A stretch of DNA of 42,808 bases, from contig CAJOKT010000011.1 in the NCBI GenBank assembly GCA_905235115.1, positions 1 to 42,808 on the forward strand, read 5' to 3'. This document shows positions 32,147 through 42,600 of this stretch, piece after piece. The notes under the pieces were generated by a model, which made no database searches, had not been told where the DNA came from, and saw nothing but the letters and a program-made list of their open reading frames with translations. The position numbers were made by a program, and so were the translations under genes. Source of the DNA: an uncultured Peptostreptococcaceae bacterium (GTDB lineage: Bacteria; Bacillota; Clostridia; Peptostreptococcales; Anaerovoracaceae). Numbering within the stretch: the first letter of the stretch is position 1; every line of letters starts with the position of its first letter.

Positions 32147-34036
32147 ATGAAAGGCTATAACAAAGAGACCATCAGAAACGTTGCTTTGCTCGGCCACGGC
32201 GGAAGCGGCAAGACCACTTTCCTCGATGCTGCGCTCTTGGCGACAGGCGTCATTTCCAGACTCGGCAAGGTCGAGGACGGAACGACGGTATCCGACTATG
32301 ACAAGACGGAGATCGAAAAGGGATATTCCATCAACACCACCATCGTACCGGTGGAGTTCAACAAGGTGAAGATCAACTTCCTCGACACTCCGGGATTTTT
32401 CGATTTTGCCGGTGAAGTCCAGGGTGCACTGAGAGCGGCTGAGGCAGCTGCAATTCTGGTGGATGCTTCTTCCGGAGTCCAGGTGGGAACAGAGAAAGCC
32501 TGGCTGGCCTGCAAGAAGAACAACGCTCCCAGGTTTTTCATAATCAACAAGATAGATAAGGACAACGTCAATGTTGACCAGGTGGTGGCTGACCTTCAGG
32601 CTAAGTTCGGAACTTCCGTGGTCACACTGGACGACAGAGATGCGGTTTCCGAAGCCATCGCTGAGGTGGATGAGGAGCTGATGGAGATCTACTTCGACGC
32701 CGGAGAGTTCACTGACGAGCAGTTCAACACAGGACTGTCCAAGGGAATCAAGCAGGGGGACATCTGCCCGGTATTCACCTGCTCCGCAATTACGGGAGAG
32801 GGAGTCAAGGACGTTCTCCAGAAGATCATCGACGTAGTTCCCAAGGCTGACTGCGACGAGAACGGACGCCCCGTGGCCTTCGTGTTCAAGACCCTGGCAG
32901 ACGCTTTCCTCGGAAAGATCTCCCTTGCAAAGGTGGTTTCCGGCAAGCTTACACCGGGAATGACCCTTTACAATCACACCACAGAGAAGGACGAGAAGCT
33001 GGGCTCCATGTTCTTCCTAAGAGGCAAGACGCAGGGCGAGTGCCCCACAGCGGTTGCAGGCGACATCGTCGCTTTAGGCAAGCTCCAGTTCACCAAGACG
33101 GGAGACACACTTTCCGAGAAGAACAACGAAGTGGTACTCGATCCCATCGCTTTCCCGCAGCCCACTCTGTATCAGGCCATCGTTCCTGTTGACAAGGGTG
33201 CTGACGACAAGCTTTCATCCGGCTTCCAGAAGCTCATGGAAGAAGACCCGTCGCTGGTCCTTCAGAGAAACAAGGAGACCAGACAGACCCTTATCGGCGG
33301 CCAGGGAGAGATCCAGCTCGCCATCGCTCTTTCCAAGCTTAAGGACAAGTACGGTGTTGCCGTAAACGTAGTTCCACAGAAGATCGCTTACCGTGAGACC
33401 ATCAAGGGAACATCCGATGTTCAGGGCAAGCACAAGAAGCAGACCGGCGGTTCCGGACAGTACGGAGACGTTCATATCAGATTCTCACCCTCTGAGCAGG
33501 AGTTTGAATTCTCAGAAGAGCTCTTCGGAGGATCAGTACCCAAGCAGTACGTACCCGCAGTCGAGAAGGGACTTCTCGAGTGCATGGAAAAGGGTCCCCT
33601 TGCAGGATGCAAGGTGCAGAACGTCAAGGCAGTCCTCTATGACGGTTCATACCACCCGGTAGACTCCAACGAAAACGCCTTCAAGACAGCAGCATCGCTG
33701 GCATTCAAGAAGGGCATCGTTGAGGCTAAGCCCTGCCTGCTTGAGCCCATCATGAAGCTGAACATCCTGGTTCCGGACGAGTACGTAGGATCCGTCATGG
33801 GCGACCTTCCCACCAGGAGAGGCGTCGTAATGGGTATGGATCCCCAGATCGGCGGAGGCCAGCTGCTCCACGCAGAGGCACCCCAGGCTGAGCTCTTCGA
33901 TTACGCCATCGCGCTCAGGTCAATGACTCAGGCAAGAGGCTCCTTCACCATGGAGTTCGACCGCTATCAGGAAGTGCCTGCAGCCAATGCACAGAAGATC
34001 ATTGAGGCTCACAAGGCTGAAGAAGCTGACGCATGA
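32147..34036 (+). CDS. Elongation factor G-like translational GTPase (EF-G2 type)
   Basis: A 629-residue GTPase with the EF-G domain order but about 60 residues shorter than canonical EF-G. The P-loop is GHGGSGKTT, G4 NKID and G5 SAITGEG. Two changes set it apart: the G3 motif is DTPGFFDF, with Phe where translational GTPases have the catalytic His (DTPGH), and switch I reads EKGYSINTT in place of ERGITI. These mark the EF-G-like second group rather than FusA. The C-terminus has the domain IV/V stretches GQYGDVHIRFSP and MGDLPTRRGVVMGMD. The ATG at 32147 follows CAGGAGG. Reduced or different GTPase behaviour is inferred. Confidence 0.88.
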   Translation: MKGYNKETIRNVALLGHGGSGKTTFLDAALLATGVISRLGKVEDGTTVSDYDKTEIEKGYSINTTIVPVEFNKVKINFLDTPGFFDFAGEVQGALRAAEAAAILVDASSGVQVGTEKAWLACKKNNAPRFFIINKIDKDNVNVDQVVADLQAKFGTSVVTLDDRDAVSEAIAEVDEELMEIYFDAGEFTDEQFNTGLSKGIKQGDICPVFTCSAITGEGVKDVLQKIIDVVPKADCDENGRPVAFVFKTLADAFLGKISLAKVVSGKLTPGMTLYNHTTEKDEKLGSMFFLRGKTQGECPTAVAGDIVALGKLQFTKTGDTLSEKNNEVVLDPIAFPQPTLYQAIVPVDKGADDKLSSGFQKLMEEDPSLVLQRNKETRQTLIGGQGEIQLAIALSKLKDKYGVAVNVVPQKIAYRETIKGTSDVQGKHKKQTGGSGQYGDVHIRFSPSEQEFEFSEELFGGSVPKQYVPAVEKGLLECMEKGPLAGCKVQNVKAVLYDGSYHPVDSNENAFKTAASLAFKKGIVEAKPCLLEPIMKLNILVPDEYVGSVMGDLPTRRGVVMGMDPQIGGGQLLHAEAPQAELFDYAIALRSMTQARGSFTMEFDRYQEVPAANAQKIIEAHKAEEADA

Positions 34037-34050
34037 TCCAAGTCTAGATA

Positions 34051-34076
34051 AAGGCTCGCGTATGCGGGCCTTTTTT
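34051..34076 (+). terminator. Intrinsic terminator after the EF-G-like gene
   Basis: AAGGCTCGC with GCGGGCCTT (one T.G pair), loop GTAT, followed by TTTT. Confidence 0.85.
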
Positions 34077-34146
34077 AAACGGTTCGGGCCGCGGAGCCCG
34101 AGCAAAACACCCGGCGCGGCAGATCCCGGCCGGGAGGAGGTACATC

Positions 34147-34524
34147 ATGAACAAACCTGTTGTTACAAAAAACGCACCCGGAGCCATCGGCCCCTATTCA
34201 CAGGCAGTTGACTGCGGAAACATCGTATTCACATCCGGCCAGCTTGGACTGGACCCCGAGACGGGCAGCTTGCCGGAGGGCGTTGAGGCCCAGGCTAGAC
34301 AGGCTCTTCTCAACGTAAAGGCCATCGTGGAGGCCGACGGAATGACCATGGACAACGTGGCCAAGACACTGGTCTTCCTTACGGACATGGGAGATTTTGC
34401 AAAGGTCAACGCCATCTATGCGGAGTTTTTCGACGACGCCTGCTATCCCGCAAGATCCGCCGTTCAGGTGGGAGCTCTTCCCAAGGGCGGTCTGGTGGAG
34501 ATCGAGACGGTCTGTGTGAAATAG
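34147..34524 (+). CDS. ridA: RidA-family enamine/imine deaminase
   Basis: A 125-residue YjgF/YER057c/UK114 protein of typical size. It has the signature GPYSQAV near the N-terminus, the substrate-binding Arg in PARSAVQV and the ending VEIE. RidA hydrolyses reactive 2-aminoacrylate and related imines made by PLP enzymes. It has a GGGAGGAGG site and no clear promoter of its own between the upstream terminator and the ATG. Confidence 0.94.
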   Translation: MNKPVVTKNAPGAIGPYSQAVDCGNIVFTSGQLGLDPETGSLPEGVEAQARQALLNVKAIVEADGMTMDNVAKTLVFLTDMGDFAKVNAIYAEFFDDACYPARSAVQVGALPKGGLVEIETVCVK

Positions 34525-34640
34525 CCGGGAGTGAATATTTTGCGCTTGATTGCGGGAGGGAATGTTTTGCGGCCGGCCGATGTGGTATAGTTCATCGGGC
34601 GAGGCGTGAACAGACAGCCCCGCAATGAGAGGAAAAGAGA

Positions 34641-35384
34641 ATGCTTGAACTTAAAAATATTGTTTTTGAAGTCAGGGAGGAGACAGGAGAGACCAAGAGG
34701 ATTCTTGACAATGTGAGTCTCGAGCTTGACGAAGATATGTTTTACGTGGTCACCGGACCCAACGGATCCGGCAAGTCCACGCTGGCCAGGATCATCATGG
34801 GCATCGAGCAGCCTACGTCCGGCCGGATCATCTATAACGGAGAGGACATCACAGAGAAGTCCATCACCGAGCGTGCCCGGATGGGCATCAGCTTTGCCCT
34901 GCAGCAGCCCGTGAGATTCAAGGGCATCAAGGTCTCCGACCTGATCAAGATCGCTTCCAGCATGGAGCTTTCCACGGGAGAGGCCTGCGAGTATCTCAGC
35001 GAAGTGGGGCTTTGCGCCAGAGATTACATCGACAGAGAGGTGAACTCATCACTTTCGGGCGGCGAACTGAAGAGGATCGAGATCGCGACGGTGCTGGCAA
35101 GAGGCACGAGCCTGACGCTTTTCGACGAGCCTGAGGCGGGCATCGACCTCTGGAGCTTCCAGAACTTGATCGAGGTCTTCGACTCCATGAAGGAAAAGAC
35201 CAAGGGCACCATCTTCATCATCTCCCACCAGGAGAGGATCCTGAACATCGCTGATCAGATCATCCTTCTGGAGGACGGCCGGATCAAGAAGACCGGCCGC
35301 AAGGAGGACATGATGGTCGATATCCTGGGAGCCACCCTGGAGGGCGGTTTCTGCGGCAAAATAATGGATGGAGGTGTGAACTGA
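34641..35384 (+). CDS. SufC-like Fe-S assembly ATPase (SmsC type)
   Basis: A 247-residue ABC-type ATPase. The Walker A is GPNGSGKST, the signature LSGGELKR, Walker B LTLFDEPEAGID, and a switch His in ISHQER. It lacks membrane partners and is followed by a SufB-like gene with an overlapping ATG, so it is the ATPase of a two-gene minimal SUF system (SmsC/SmsB) rather than a transporter. Such pairs assemble [4Fe-4S] clusters in many strict anaerobes. A weak promoter (TATAGT at 34586-34591) and two TTTTGCG-type motifs lie upstream. The ribosome binding site is AGAGGAAAAG. Confidence 0.85.
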   Translation: MLELKNIVFEVREETGETKRILDNVSLELDEDMFYVVTGPNGSGKSTLARIIMGIEQPTSGRIIYNGEDITEKSITERARMGISFALQQPVRFKGIKVSDLIKIASSMELSTGEACEYLSEVGLCARDYIDREVNSSLSGGELKRIEIATVLARGTSLTLFDEPEAGIDLWSFQNLIEVFDSMKEKTKGTIFIISHQERILNIADQIILLEDGRIKKTGRKEDMMVDILGATLEGGFCGKIMDGGVN

Positions 35385-36315
35385 TGGCTGAACTTACACG
35401 GGCCCAGAAGAACCTTCTCGAAACTATCGCAGGGCTGACCTGCAGGCCGGACGGCGCATTCAACATAAGGGCCAACGGCGGACTGGCTGAAAGAGCGGTC
35501 ACCGACCACATCAACATCACATCCAAGACGGACGTGCCGGGCATCGACATCACCATCAAGCCCGAAGCTCAGGGCGAGACGGTCTACATCCCCGTAGTCA
35601 TGGACGAAAGCGGGATGGTGGACGTGGTATACAACGATTTCTTCGTGGGCGAAGGCGCAGACGTTACCATCGTGGCAGGCTGCGGCATCCACAACTGCGG
35701 AGCGGACGACTCCCAGCACGACGGCATCCACCGGTTTTTCGTGGGCAAGGGTGCTCACGTCAAATACGTGGAGAACCACTACGGTTCCGGCGACGGCATG
35801 GGCAAGCGCATCCTGAACCCCGTCACCGAGGTATACATGGAGGAGGATTCCACCGTCGAGATGGAGATGGTCCAGATCAAAGGCGTGGACTCCACCATCA
35901 GGACTACCAAGTCCGAACTGAAGGCGGGAGCCAAGCTGATCATCCGCGAGCGTCTCATGACCCACGGCGAGCAGCACGCCGAGTCGGTGTACACCACGCT
36001 CTTGAACGGCGACGGTTCATCGGCGGACGTGGTATCCAGATCCGTTGCGAGGGAGCATTCCTATCAGAAGTACACTTCGAGGATCGTAGGCAACGCTGCC
36101 TGCACGGGACACACCGAGTGCGACGCCATCCTCATGGACGATGCCATGCCAGGGTGCTGGCAGTGCCTGAACTGGACGCGGCTTGCATCGACGCGTCACT
36201 GGTACACGAGGCCGCCATCGGCAAGATCGCCGGCGACCAGCTTATCAAACTCATGACCCTGGGCCTCACCCAGGAAGAGGCTGAAGAGGAGATCGTCAAC
36301 GGTTTCCTGGCCTGA
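35384..36315 (+). pseudogene. SufB/SufD-like Fe-S scaffold protein (SmsB type), frameshifted near the 3' end
   Basis: The start codon overlaps the smsC stop by one base. The first ~255 residues are a normal SmsB: HINITSKTDV, a beta-helical core, and the HTECDAILMDDAM region. At about 36148 the frame breaks. Reading one base back restores ARVLAVPELDA...HEAAIGKIAGDQL and GLTQEEAEEEIVNGFLA, the expected C-terminus, with a stop at 36313-36315. The repair needs one extra G (ATG GCC instead of ATGCC), so one base appears deleted. The unrepaired frame ends at 36256 with unrelated residues. This may be a sequencing error, since loss of SmsB would cripple Fe-S assembly, or a real lesion. No slippery heptamer is visible. 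Confidence 0.82.
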
Positions 36316-36331
36316 AAACCGATCATAATTT

Positions 36332-36364
36332 GGGACGGACCATTGTGTCCGGCCCATTTTTTTT
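36332..36364 (+). terminator. Intrinsic terminator after smsCB
   Basis: GGG-A-CGGAC with GTCCG-G-CCC, loop CATTGT, followed by A and eight T residues. Confidence 0.88.
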
Positions 36365-36422
36365 GATGCAAATCATAGAAATAGCATACGACAAATAAAT
36401 TAAACGGCACCGCAAAAAATTA

Positions 36423-36451
36423 TTGTAGCACAGAACGGTATATAGTATAAT
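36423..36451 (+). promoter_or_regulatory. Promoter of the surface adhesin gene
   Basis: TTGTAG and TATAAT separated by 17 nt. The predicted start of transcription (about 36458) falls almost on the ATG at 36461, which favours the ATG at 36512 as the real start. Confidence 0.75.
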
Positions 36452-36511
36452 ACATGGGATATGAAAGGGGTATCTATATGTCAGTTTTGTAAAGGGAAGA
36501 CAGGGGCTGCC

Positions 36512-39500
36512 ATGAAGAATTATTTGAAGAAAGTATTTGTTGTGATCCTATCCATCATGATGGCTTTTACCGTTTTACCGGTATCGGTGAGCGTGAGTTA
36601 CGCCGATGAGGTCAATGGGGAGGGTCCTTTTTTTGAGGAAGGAAACACGGAAGTGACCGTGGAAGACAACACGGAAACTGCCAAGGATGACACTCCGGAG
36701 GTCGTTCCGGGGGACAACACAGGAGAAACCCCGGCGGACGATCCGGGGGACAGCACAGGAGGAACTCCGACGGACACCCCGGAAGACAATACAGGAGGAG
36801 CTCCGGCGGACGACCCTGAGAACAACACAGAAAACACACCGGATGTGACTCCGGAAGTCACGCCTGAAGACACTTCGGACACGGGTGTGAGGGACACCAC
36901 CGAGGACATGCAGGAGCAGAAGGCGCCTGAAAACCGTGACGAGACTTACACGGTGGCGCTGAACGATGACTTCCCGCTGGACACGGACGCATTCGCGGGA
37001 AGGCTTTTCGAATGGATCGGAGGAGCCACCTTTGAGGTCTACGACGGAGAAGGAAACGTGGTCATCGACGAAGAGATCCGTTCACGCTATTCCTTCCAGA
37101 TCATCGACGTAACAGGAACAGAGGAAGGCTTCGAGTGGGACATGGGAGAGAGCTACGTTCTCTCGCCGGTAAACGATGTGATCTACACCGTTCAGTTCGC
37201 CATATTTGAGACAGCAACAGGCGAGCAGGTCTCACCCACCTACGTCAGGACCATCAAGACCTACAATTCGTCTCAGATCCTGCCCCTTCTGGACAGTGAC
37301 GACCAGTACGTCACGAAGGCCTGGGTGGATCCTTCCACCTACCAGACGGGTGTTGCTCCGTGGGACGCCGACAATCTGCCGGGAGACGATTCAACTGCCA
37401 CGAACAACATAGTCAGGAGCTTCGACTCCATCCACTATGAGGTGATCTACCAGACCAAGAGCTATTCCGAGAACTACTACAAGGAAGGCTACGTTGGTTT
37501 CCTGATCCTCATGGCTGACGAGAACGGCGATCCCCTGGATCCCGACGGCTCAGAAGCCTATGTGGTCCAGGACTCCATCAGCTGGATGAAGACCGATTCG
37601 GCCAACACCAAGCTGAACCGCAAAATAGGCAAGAAGGATTTCACCGTTAACGGTGTGACTCAGACATATTCCTACGTTCAGGGCTATCTGCACCTGGTGG
37701 CCGATGAGCAGGCGGACAACGTATTGCCCGTTGCCTCTTCATCAGTAGAATTCGACGTGAACGCAGGCGCCATGATCAACGGCTCCACAATCAAGCCTCT
37801 GATCTACGTATGGTGCCAGTACAACGATTTCGGCGACACCAACGATGACGGCATAGTGGACGTCGTGGATACGACCCATGTCTGCGGGAACGATGCCACC
37901 CACGCTCAGGCCCAGAACGGAGGCAAGGAGCTGGTACAAGTTGCGATTCCCACTGTAATCGTATCTGCTTTCCCGAGATACAACATTCAGCTCAAAACAT
38001 ACAACTCTGACGGCAACATCTGGGGCATCGGAGGCATTCTCGGAACCTTTGACTTCAGCACGGGAAACGATCTGGCTCTGGACAAGGATGCAGGATCGGT
38101 CTACGGCCGCGGATACGGCATGGGCATCACGGTCCAGCTGTATAACAGCAGAAGCGACAAGAACCTTAAGGGCATAGAATTCCCCAGAGGGGACATTCAG
38201 CTGGACATCAATTTCTCCGGCAAGTTTACTCCGAACAGCCCCAATGGCGCCGTATATCCCATGGACTATACAGGTGCAGAGGCCGGATTCGCGCCTCTTA
38301 TCTGGAGTACCGAGGGAAACAAAGGCGGATCAGGACAGCAGGACGGAAGAAGTGTCTCCCAGTTCACAACTGAAGGGTTCCCCCGTTATGTTGCGCCGTA
38401 CAATAAAAAGGGTGCAAACGATAAGCTTACGGACGGTAACATGTGGGGCACCGCAAGCTGCTATGACGGCGGCACATGGTCTGTTCAGCGCATAGATAAT
38501 GACACCATAAGATATACCATCAAAAACTACAAATTCAATTCTGCCTGGTTCCCCGCACAGAACGGGCTGCTTCTCGATTGGCAGTACAGCGCTAATATAT
38601 ACTGGGATCCCAGAATGGGAATAGAGAACAGCTGCCACATCGGATGTTTCTCTGCCGCGGAACTCTGGGTAGTGCTTCCGCTGATCTCACCGGACGGTGA
38701 AAGACTGGAAGACCACACCACAGCTGACGGAACCGCATACGGCTCAGGTACCGAAACCTTCTTCGTGGAGGATTCTTCCCTTGTGGCCACATCCGCCAGC
38801 GACATAAACGTCGGATACAGAGATGCCGATGGTAATTACTATGTGGGCACAGGCGAACCAGGCGACGGGTACACACAGGTGACGGATACAAGCAACCAGG
38901 AGCGGACCAGCGATGATAAGCTGTCCTTCACTGCGGAGACCTATAGATGGATAGCCGGCTCATATGATGCTTCCGTCAAGTATAGTTCACCTTCGATCAC
39001 GGACCTGTACTGGATATATGACGCATCCTCCATTCCCGGAATAACCAAGGTGGGTCCCGCACAGGGTAATGGCAAGGATGTGGCGGAAGTATCACAGCCC
39101 ATAAGCTTCTGGTGGAGAACTTCAGTAGGATTAGGGAAGAACAGTGATGTCCTGAACTCCTCATACGGATCTAATGCTTTGGTCCTCTTTGACGATGCAG
39201 GCGTGAGACTCAACAGCGAGGCCGGAAGAATGTCCAATACAGAGCATTCCGGATACCAGCGCAGTAAATTTCTTTTTGCCGCCAAACCGGACGGAACGGG
39301 CTGGGAGCACTACGGCCTGAAGCCGGACAGCACCGATGAAAACGGTACCGTATGGTATGTCAATTCGTCTACCGGCAGTCTGACTACAACATATGTATCA
39401 AATGTTACCTTTAAAGCATATGACTACGAACAGAGCACAACGCAAGAGGATGAGCTGGTTTACTATGAGTCTTATGCAGATCTTGTCGCGGATGGAAAAG

Positions 39501-39655
39501 TCTGCGTCGGTGTTCTGGGCGAGGCCAGATCTTTGACCAAGAGTTCCAGTACCAAGTATGCAACATTCAAGAACCTTATAAAGGTAAGGGATGATGCGAT
39601 GATGGGCTATGTCTATCAGATCGACCTTAAGAGCAGAGACTGCAAAGACATATGA
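36512..39655 (+). CDS. Large secreted surface adhesin, N-terminal part (upstream of a frameshift)
   Basis: Residues 1-31 are a signal peptide (MKNYLKK, hydrophobic core, cleavage near SYA/DE). A Pro/Thr/Asp/Glu/Asn-rich linker (about 45-135) with repeated (D/E)(N/D)TGG(T/A)P-type units follows, then beta-rich extracellular modules of no family I can name. I take the start at 36512 because the signal peptide begins there and a GGGG site lies upstream. The frame ends at a TGA after 1047 residues. The next frame continues in the same style from the same point (AKTYEDAGF), so this is one gene with a +1 frameshift near 39641, not a natural terminus. Confidence 0.8.
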   Translation: MKNYLKKVFVVILSIMMAFTVLPVSVSVSYADEVNGEGPFFEEGNTEVTVEDNTETAKDDTPEVVPGDNTGETPADDPGDSTGGTPTDTPEDNTGGAPADDPENNTENTPDVTPEVTPEDTSDTGVRDTTEDMQEQKAPENRDETYTVALNDDFPLDTDAFAGRLFEWIGGATFEVYDGEGNVVIDEEIRSRYSFQIIDVTGTEEGFEWDMGESYVLSPVNDVIYTVQFAIFETATGEQVSPTYVRTIKTYNSSQILPLLDSDDQYVTKAWVDPSTYQTGVAPWDADNLPGDDSTATNNIVRSFDSIHYEVIYQTKSYSENYYKEGYVGFLILMADENGDPLDPDGSEAYVVQDSISWMKTDSANTKLNRKIGKKDFTVNGVTQTYSYVQGYLHLVADEQADNVLPVASSSVEFDVNAGAMINGSTIKPLIYVWCQYNDFGDTNDDGIVDVVDTTHVCGNDATHAQAQNGGKELVQVAIPTVIVSAFPRYNIQLKTYNSDGNIWGIGGILGTFDFSTGNDLALDKDAGSVYGRGYGMGITVQLYNSRSDKNLKGIEFPRGDIQLDINFSGKFTPNSPNGAVYPMDYTGAEAGFAPLIWSTEGNKGGSGQQDGRSVSQFTTEGFPRYVAPYNKKGANDKLTDGNMWGTASCYDGGTWSVQRIDNDTIRYTIKNYKFNSAWFPAQNGLLLDWQYSANIYWDPRMGIENSCHIGCFSAAELWVVLPLISPDGERLEDHTTADGTAYGSGTETFFVEDSSLVATSASDINVGYRDADGNYYVGTGEPGDGYTQVTDTSNQERTSDDKLSFTAETYRWIAGSYDASVKYSSPSITDLYWIYDASSIPGITKVGPAQGNGKDVAEVSQPISFWWRTSVGLGKNSDVLNSSYGSNALVLFDDAGVRLNSEAGRMSNTEHSGYQRSKFLFAAKPDGTGWEHYGLKPDSTDENGTVWYVNSSTGSLTTTYVSNVTFKAYDYEQSTTQEDELVYYESYADLVADGKVCVGVLGEARSLTKSSSTKYATFKNLIKVRDDAMMGYVYQIDLKSRDCKDI

Positions 39656-42600
39656 GGATGCAGGATTTTCTGCGGAGACCGACGGAGACATTGTAAGCAG
39701 GATGGATATCCAGAGCGGGACAGCCACGAGCGAGCAGCAGTACCTCTTTGATCATCCTACATACAGGGGCAATGTGGACAGGTATTACGTCAAAGCTACT
39801 TACGATGAGAACGGTGTGTACACGGGAGGACACAGCCCCAACGGTACAGTTCGAGGAGACTCTCTGTACATCATACCTTTCCGCCCGGGCATAACCAAAT
39901 ATATCCTTCAGGTGAAAGAGTCAGGCGCCACCAAGGAAGTCTACAACATGGACGAGAACCAGAACATCGTGGACTTCAGACTGACCACGAGGCTCTATCA
40001 GAGAGTGCCCAACGAGTCTGACTTCATTTCTACCACCACTCTGATCGTGAAAGATACTTTGCCCAAGGGCGTCACATACAATGAGGACGCCATGCTGGGC
40101 GGCATCTATACCAGGAGCGCCACGCCGGGCTACCACGGATCATGGAACGGTGGAGCGCTTCCGGGAGAGACCTATGAACTTACTCTGGCGAACGGTCAGA
40201 CATATACCATAGAGTTCCCTGAACCGGAGGTGGTAACGAACACAAGCGGTGTGACGACCCTCACCTTCAGATTCGCGGACTTCCCTGTGGGAGCAGATCC
40301 GGTAGACATCTTCTACTCGGTGACCATCGACAACTCCGCTGAGAACGGGCAGACATACGCCAACGTCGCAGAGGTAGATACTTCTGATGTCCACCTGATG
40401 AACGAGGAGGTATACGAGACCAGGTCTGAAGTTGACTTCTCCGTGATCAGGACATTCACAATATCTCTGAGCAAGCTCACCGAGAAGTCCTTCGTGGACA
40501 TCAGCGCACAGATCGGTTACACCATGGCGTGGCAGAACGTGGGAAACAATGACGTGACCAATGCGCCCATGATAGACATCCTTCCGTACAACGGTGACGG
40601 AAACGGAACATCTTTCTCTGGTACGTACACGCTTTCGTCTGTGAAACTGACCAATAACAACGGAACCAAGACCGCGCCCATCAAGGACTTTACGGGGCTC
40701 AGGGTATTTTACACCACGGATTCTGCAGTCCGGAACATAGATGTGAGCCTCTGGAAGGATGACTCCATAATTGCAGGCACCGTGACCGACCTGGACGGCA
40801 ACACATTCAACTGCCGCTGGAGAGAGGCGACTGTAAACGCAGACGGAACCGTTTCTGGGATCGATCCGGATGCCACAGCTTTCTGCATCCTCGGGCCTCT
40901 CAAGTCCAAGAAGATGGTGGAGGCGGCCTGCGTCATCGATCCGTCCGACAACGAGCCCGGAGACAAGTACGTAAATGCCATCTCCATCAAGGGCAGCGTC
41001 ACCTTCGCCAGAGGGATCGTCCTTAACAGGATACTTTCCGGTCTGGCATGGTATGACGAGAACTTCGACGGAGCCCGTCAGGCCACGGAAAAGAAGCTGG
41101 CAGGCGTAACCGTGAAACTTGTGAACAAAACTGACTTTGATCCGATCAACAGCGACGACAGGAATTCAAGAAGCAGCAGCACTGTTACGGATCTGGCTCC
41201 CGCCATCAACTTGAGAGGTGAGGAGTGTGTGACCACAACAGGCACTGACGGCAAGTACGAGTTCGCATATCTTGCGGCCGGTGATTACGTTGTGATCTTC
41301 ACCGACGGCGATACCATGCTCAGCAACTTCTACATGTCACCTCTTGAGGCTGACACTGCCCGCGAGGTCAACAACAGCAACGCCATCGTGGCACCGAACG
41401 ATGAGGGACGCGTAGACTTCGGATACATTTACGTGACCATGCCCGTGGCCGATGACATCAGTGCCAGCCCCTACATGGTCAGAAACGAAGACATGGGTCT
41501 CGTGGATGCCATAAACATCTACGCCGAGAAGAAGTGGAAGACCGCGGACGGAAGCACTGAACCGCCTCAGGGAGCGAAGGTGACCTTCACCCTGACAGGG
41601 GGCGGCAACACTTACAGCGTTGAGCTGGACGGAACGCTCGACGATCCGCTGGAGGCCAGCGCCATCGGAGCTTTTGAAAGCGCTGCATGGTACGCCACCT
41701 TCCAGAACCTGCCCAAGTATGACGTGGACGCTTCCGGAATGGCAGTGGAGATAGAGTACGCTCTCACTGAAACGGTGAAATGGCCGCCCTTCACGGAGTC
41801 ATACTCCGAAAATGCCGGAGCCCTCAAGGAAGATGATGTGGCCACAGTTACCAACACTGAAGAGAACACCGGACTTTCTGTCACAAAATCGTGGACAGGA
41901 GCAGATTTGGGCAATGCTGTGCCTGAAGGAGCGCAGGTGATCTTCGAACTCTATGCAGACGGAGAGCCCACCGGCATTGAGGTGATCCTGGACGGTATGG
42001 AGGATGACAAGGATCCCGATACCGCCGGCAGATGGGAACCCACACCATGGGAGGCACAGTTCCTTAACCTTCCCAAGTACAAAACAGTTGACGGCGAGGC
42101 GGTCGAGATCGAATACACCGTGGTGGAATCCGGAGAATGGCCCGGCTACACGGTGAGCTACGGCGACCACAACGAGACCTATGCGGTGGATGGCGGAACC
42201 ATCACCAACGATCAGATCCTGACCAGAGTATCAGTGACAAAGGCCTGGAAGAACGCAGACGGAAGCACCACAGCTCCTGAAGGAGCTGAGGTGACGTTCA
42301 CCCTGTATGCAGACGGTGAGGACACAGGCTGCAGCGTGACATTGGTGGGCATCGACAATGCTGAATCCATCATGTACGGCGGTCAGGAGACTCCTGCCTG
42401 GACAGCGTCATTCGTGAGACTTCCCAAGTATCGCGTCAACGATAAGGGCGAGGCAGTTGAGATCGTATACACTGTGGCGGAAACGGCTGGTTGGCCGGGA
42501 TACACTGTGTCATATGAAGGCGGGGAGACCGCTACTTACGCTCTGGACGGTGAGACCATCACCAACACCCAGGAGACCACTGAGCTTTCTGTGACCAAGG

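Noticed and set aside
39630-39655. Programmed +1 frameshift in the adhesin
   Set aside because: No slippery run, rare-codon stop context or stimulatory structure is evident; an extra base is simpler.
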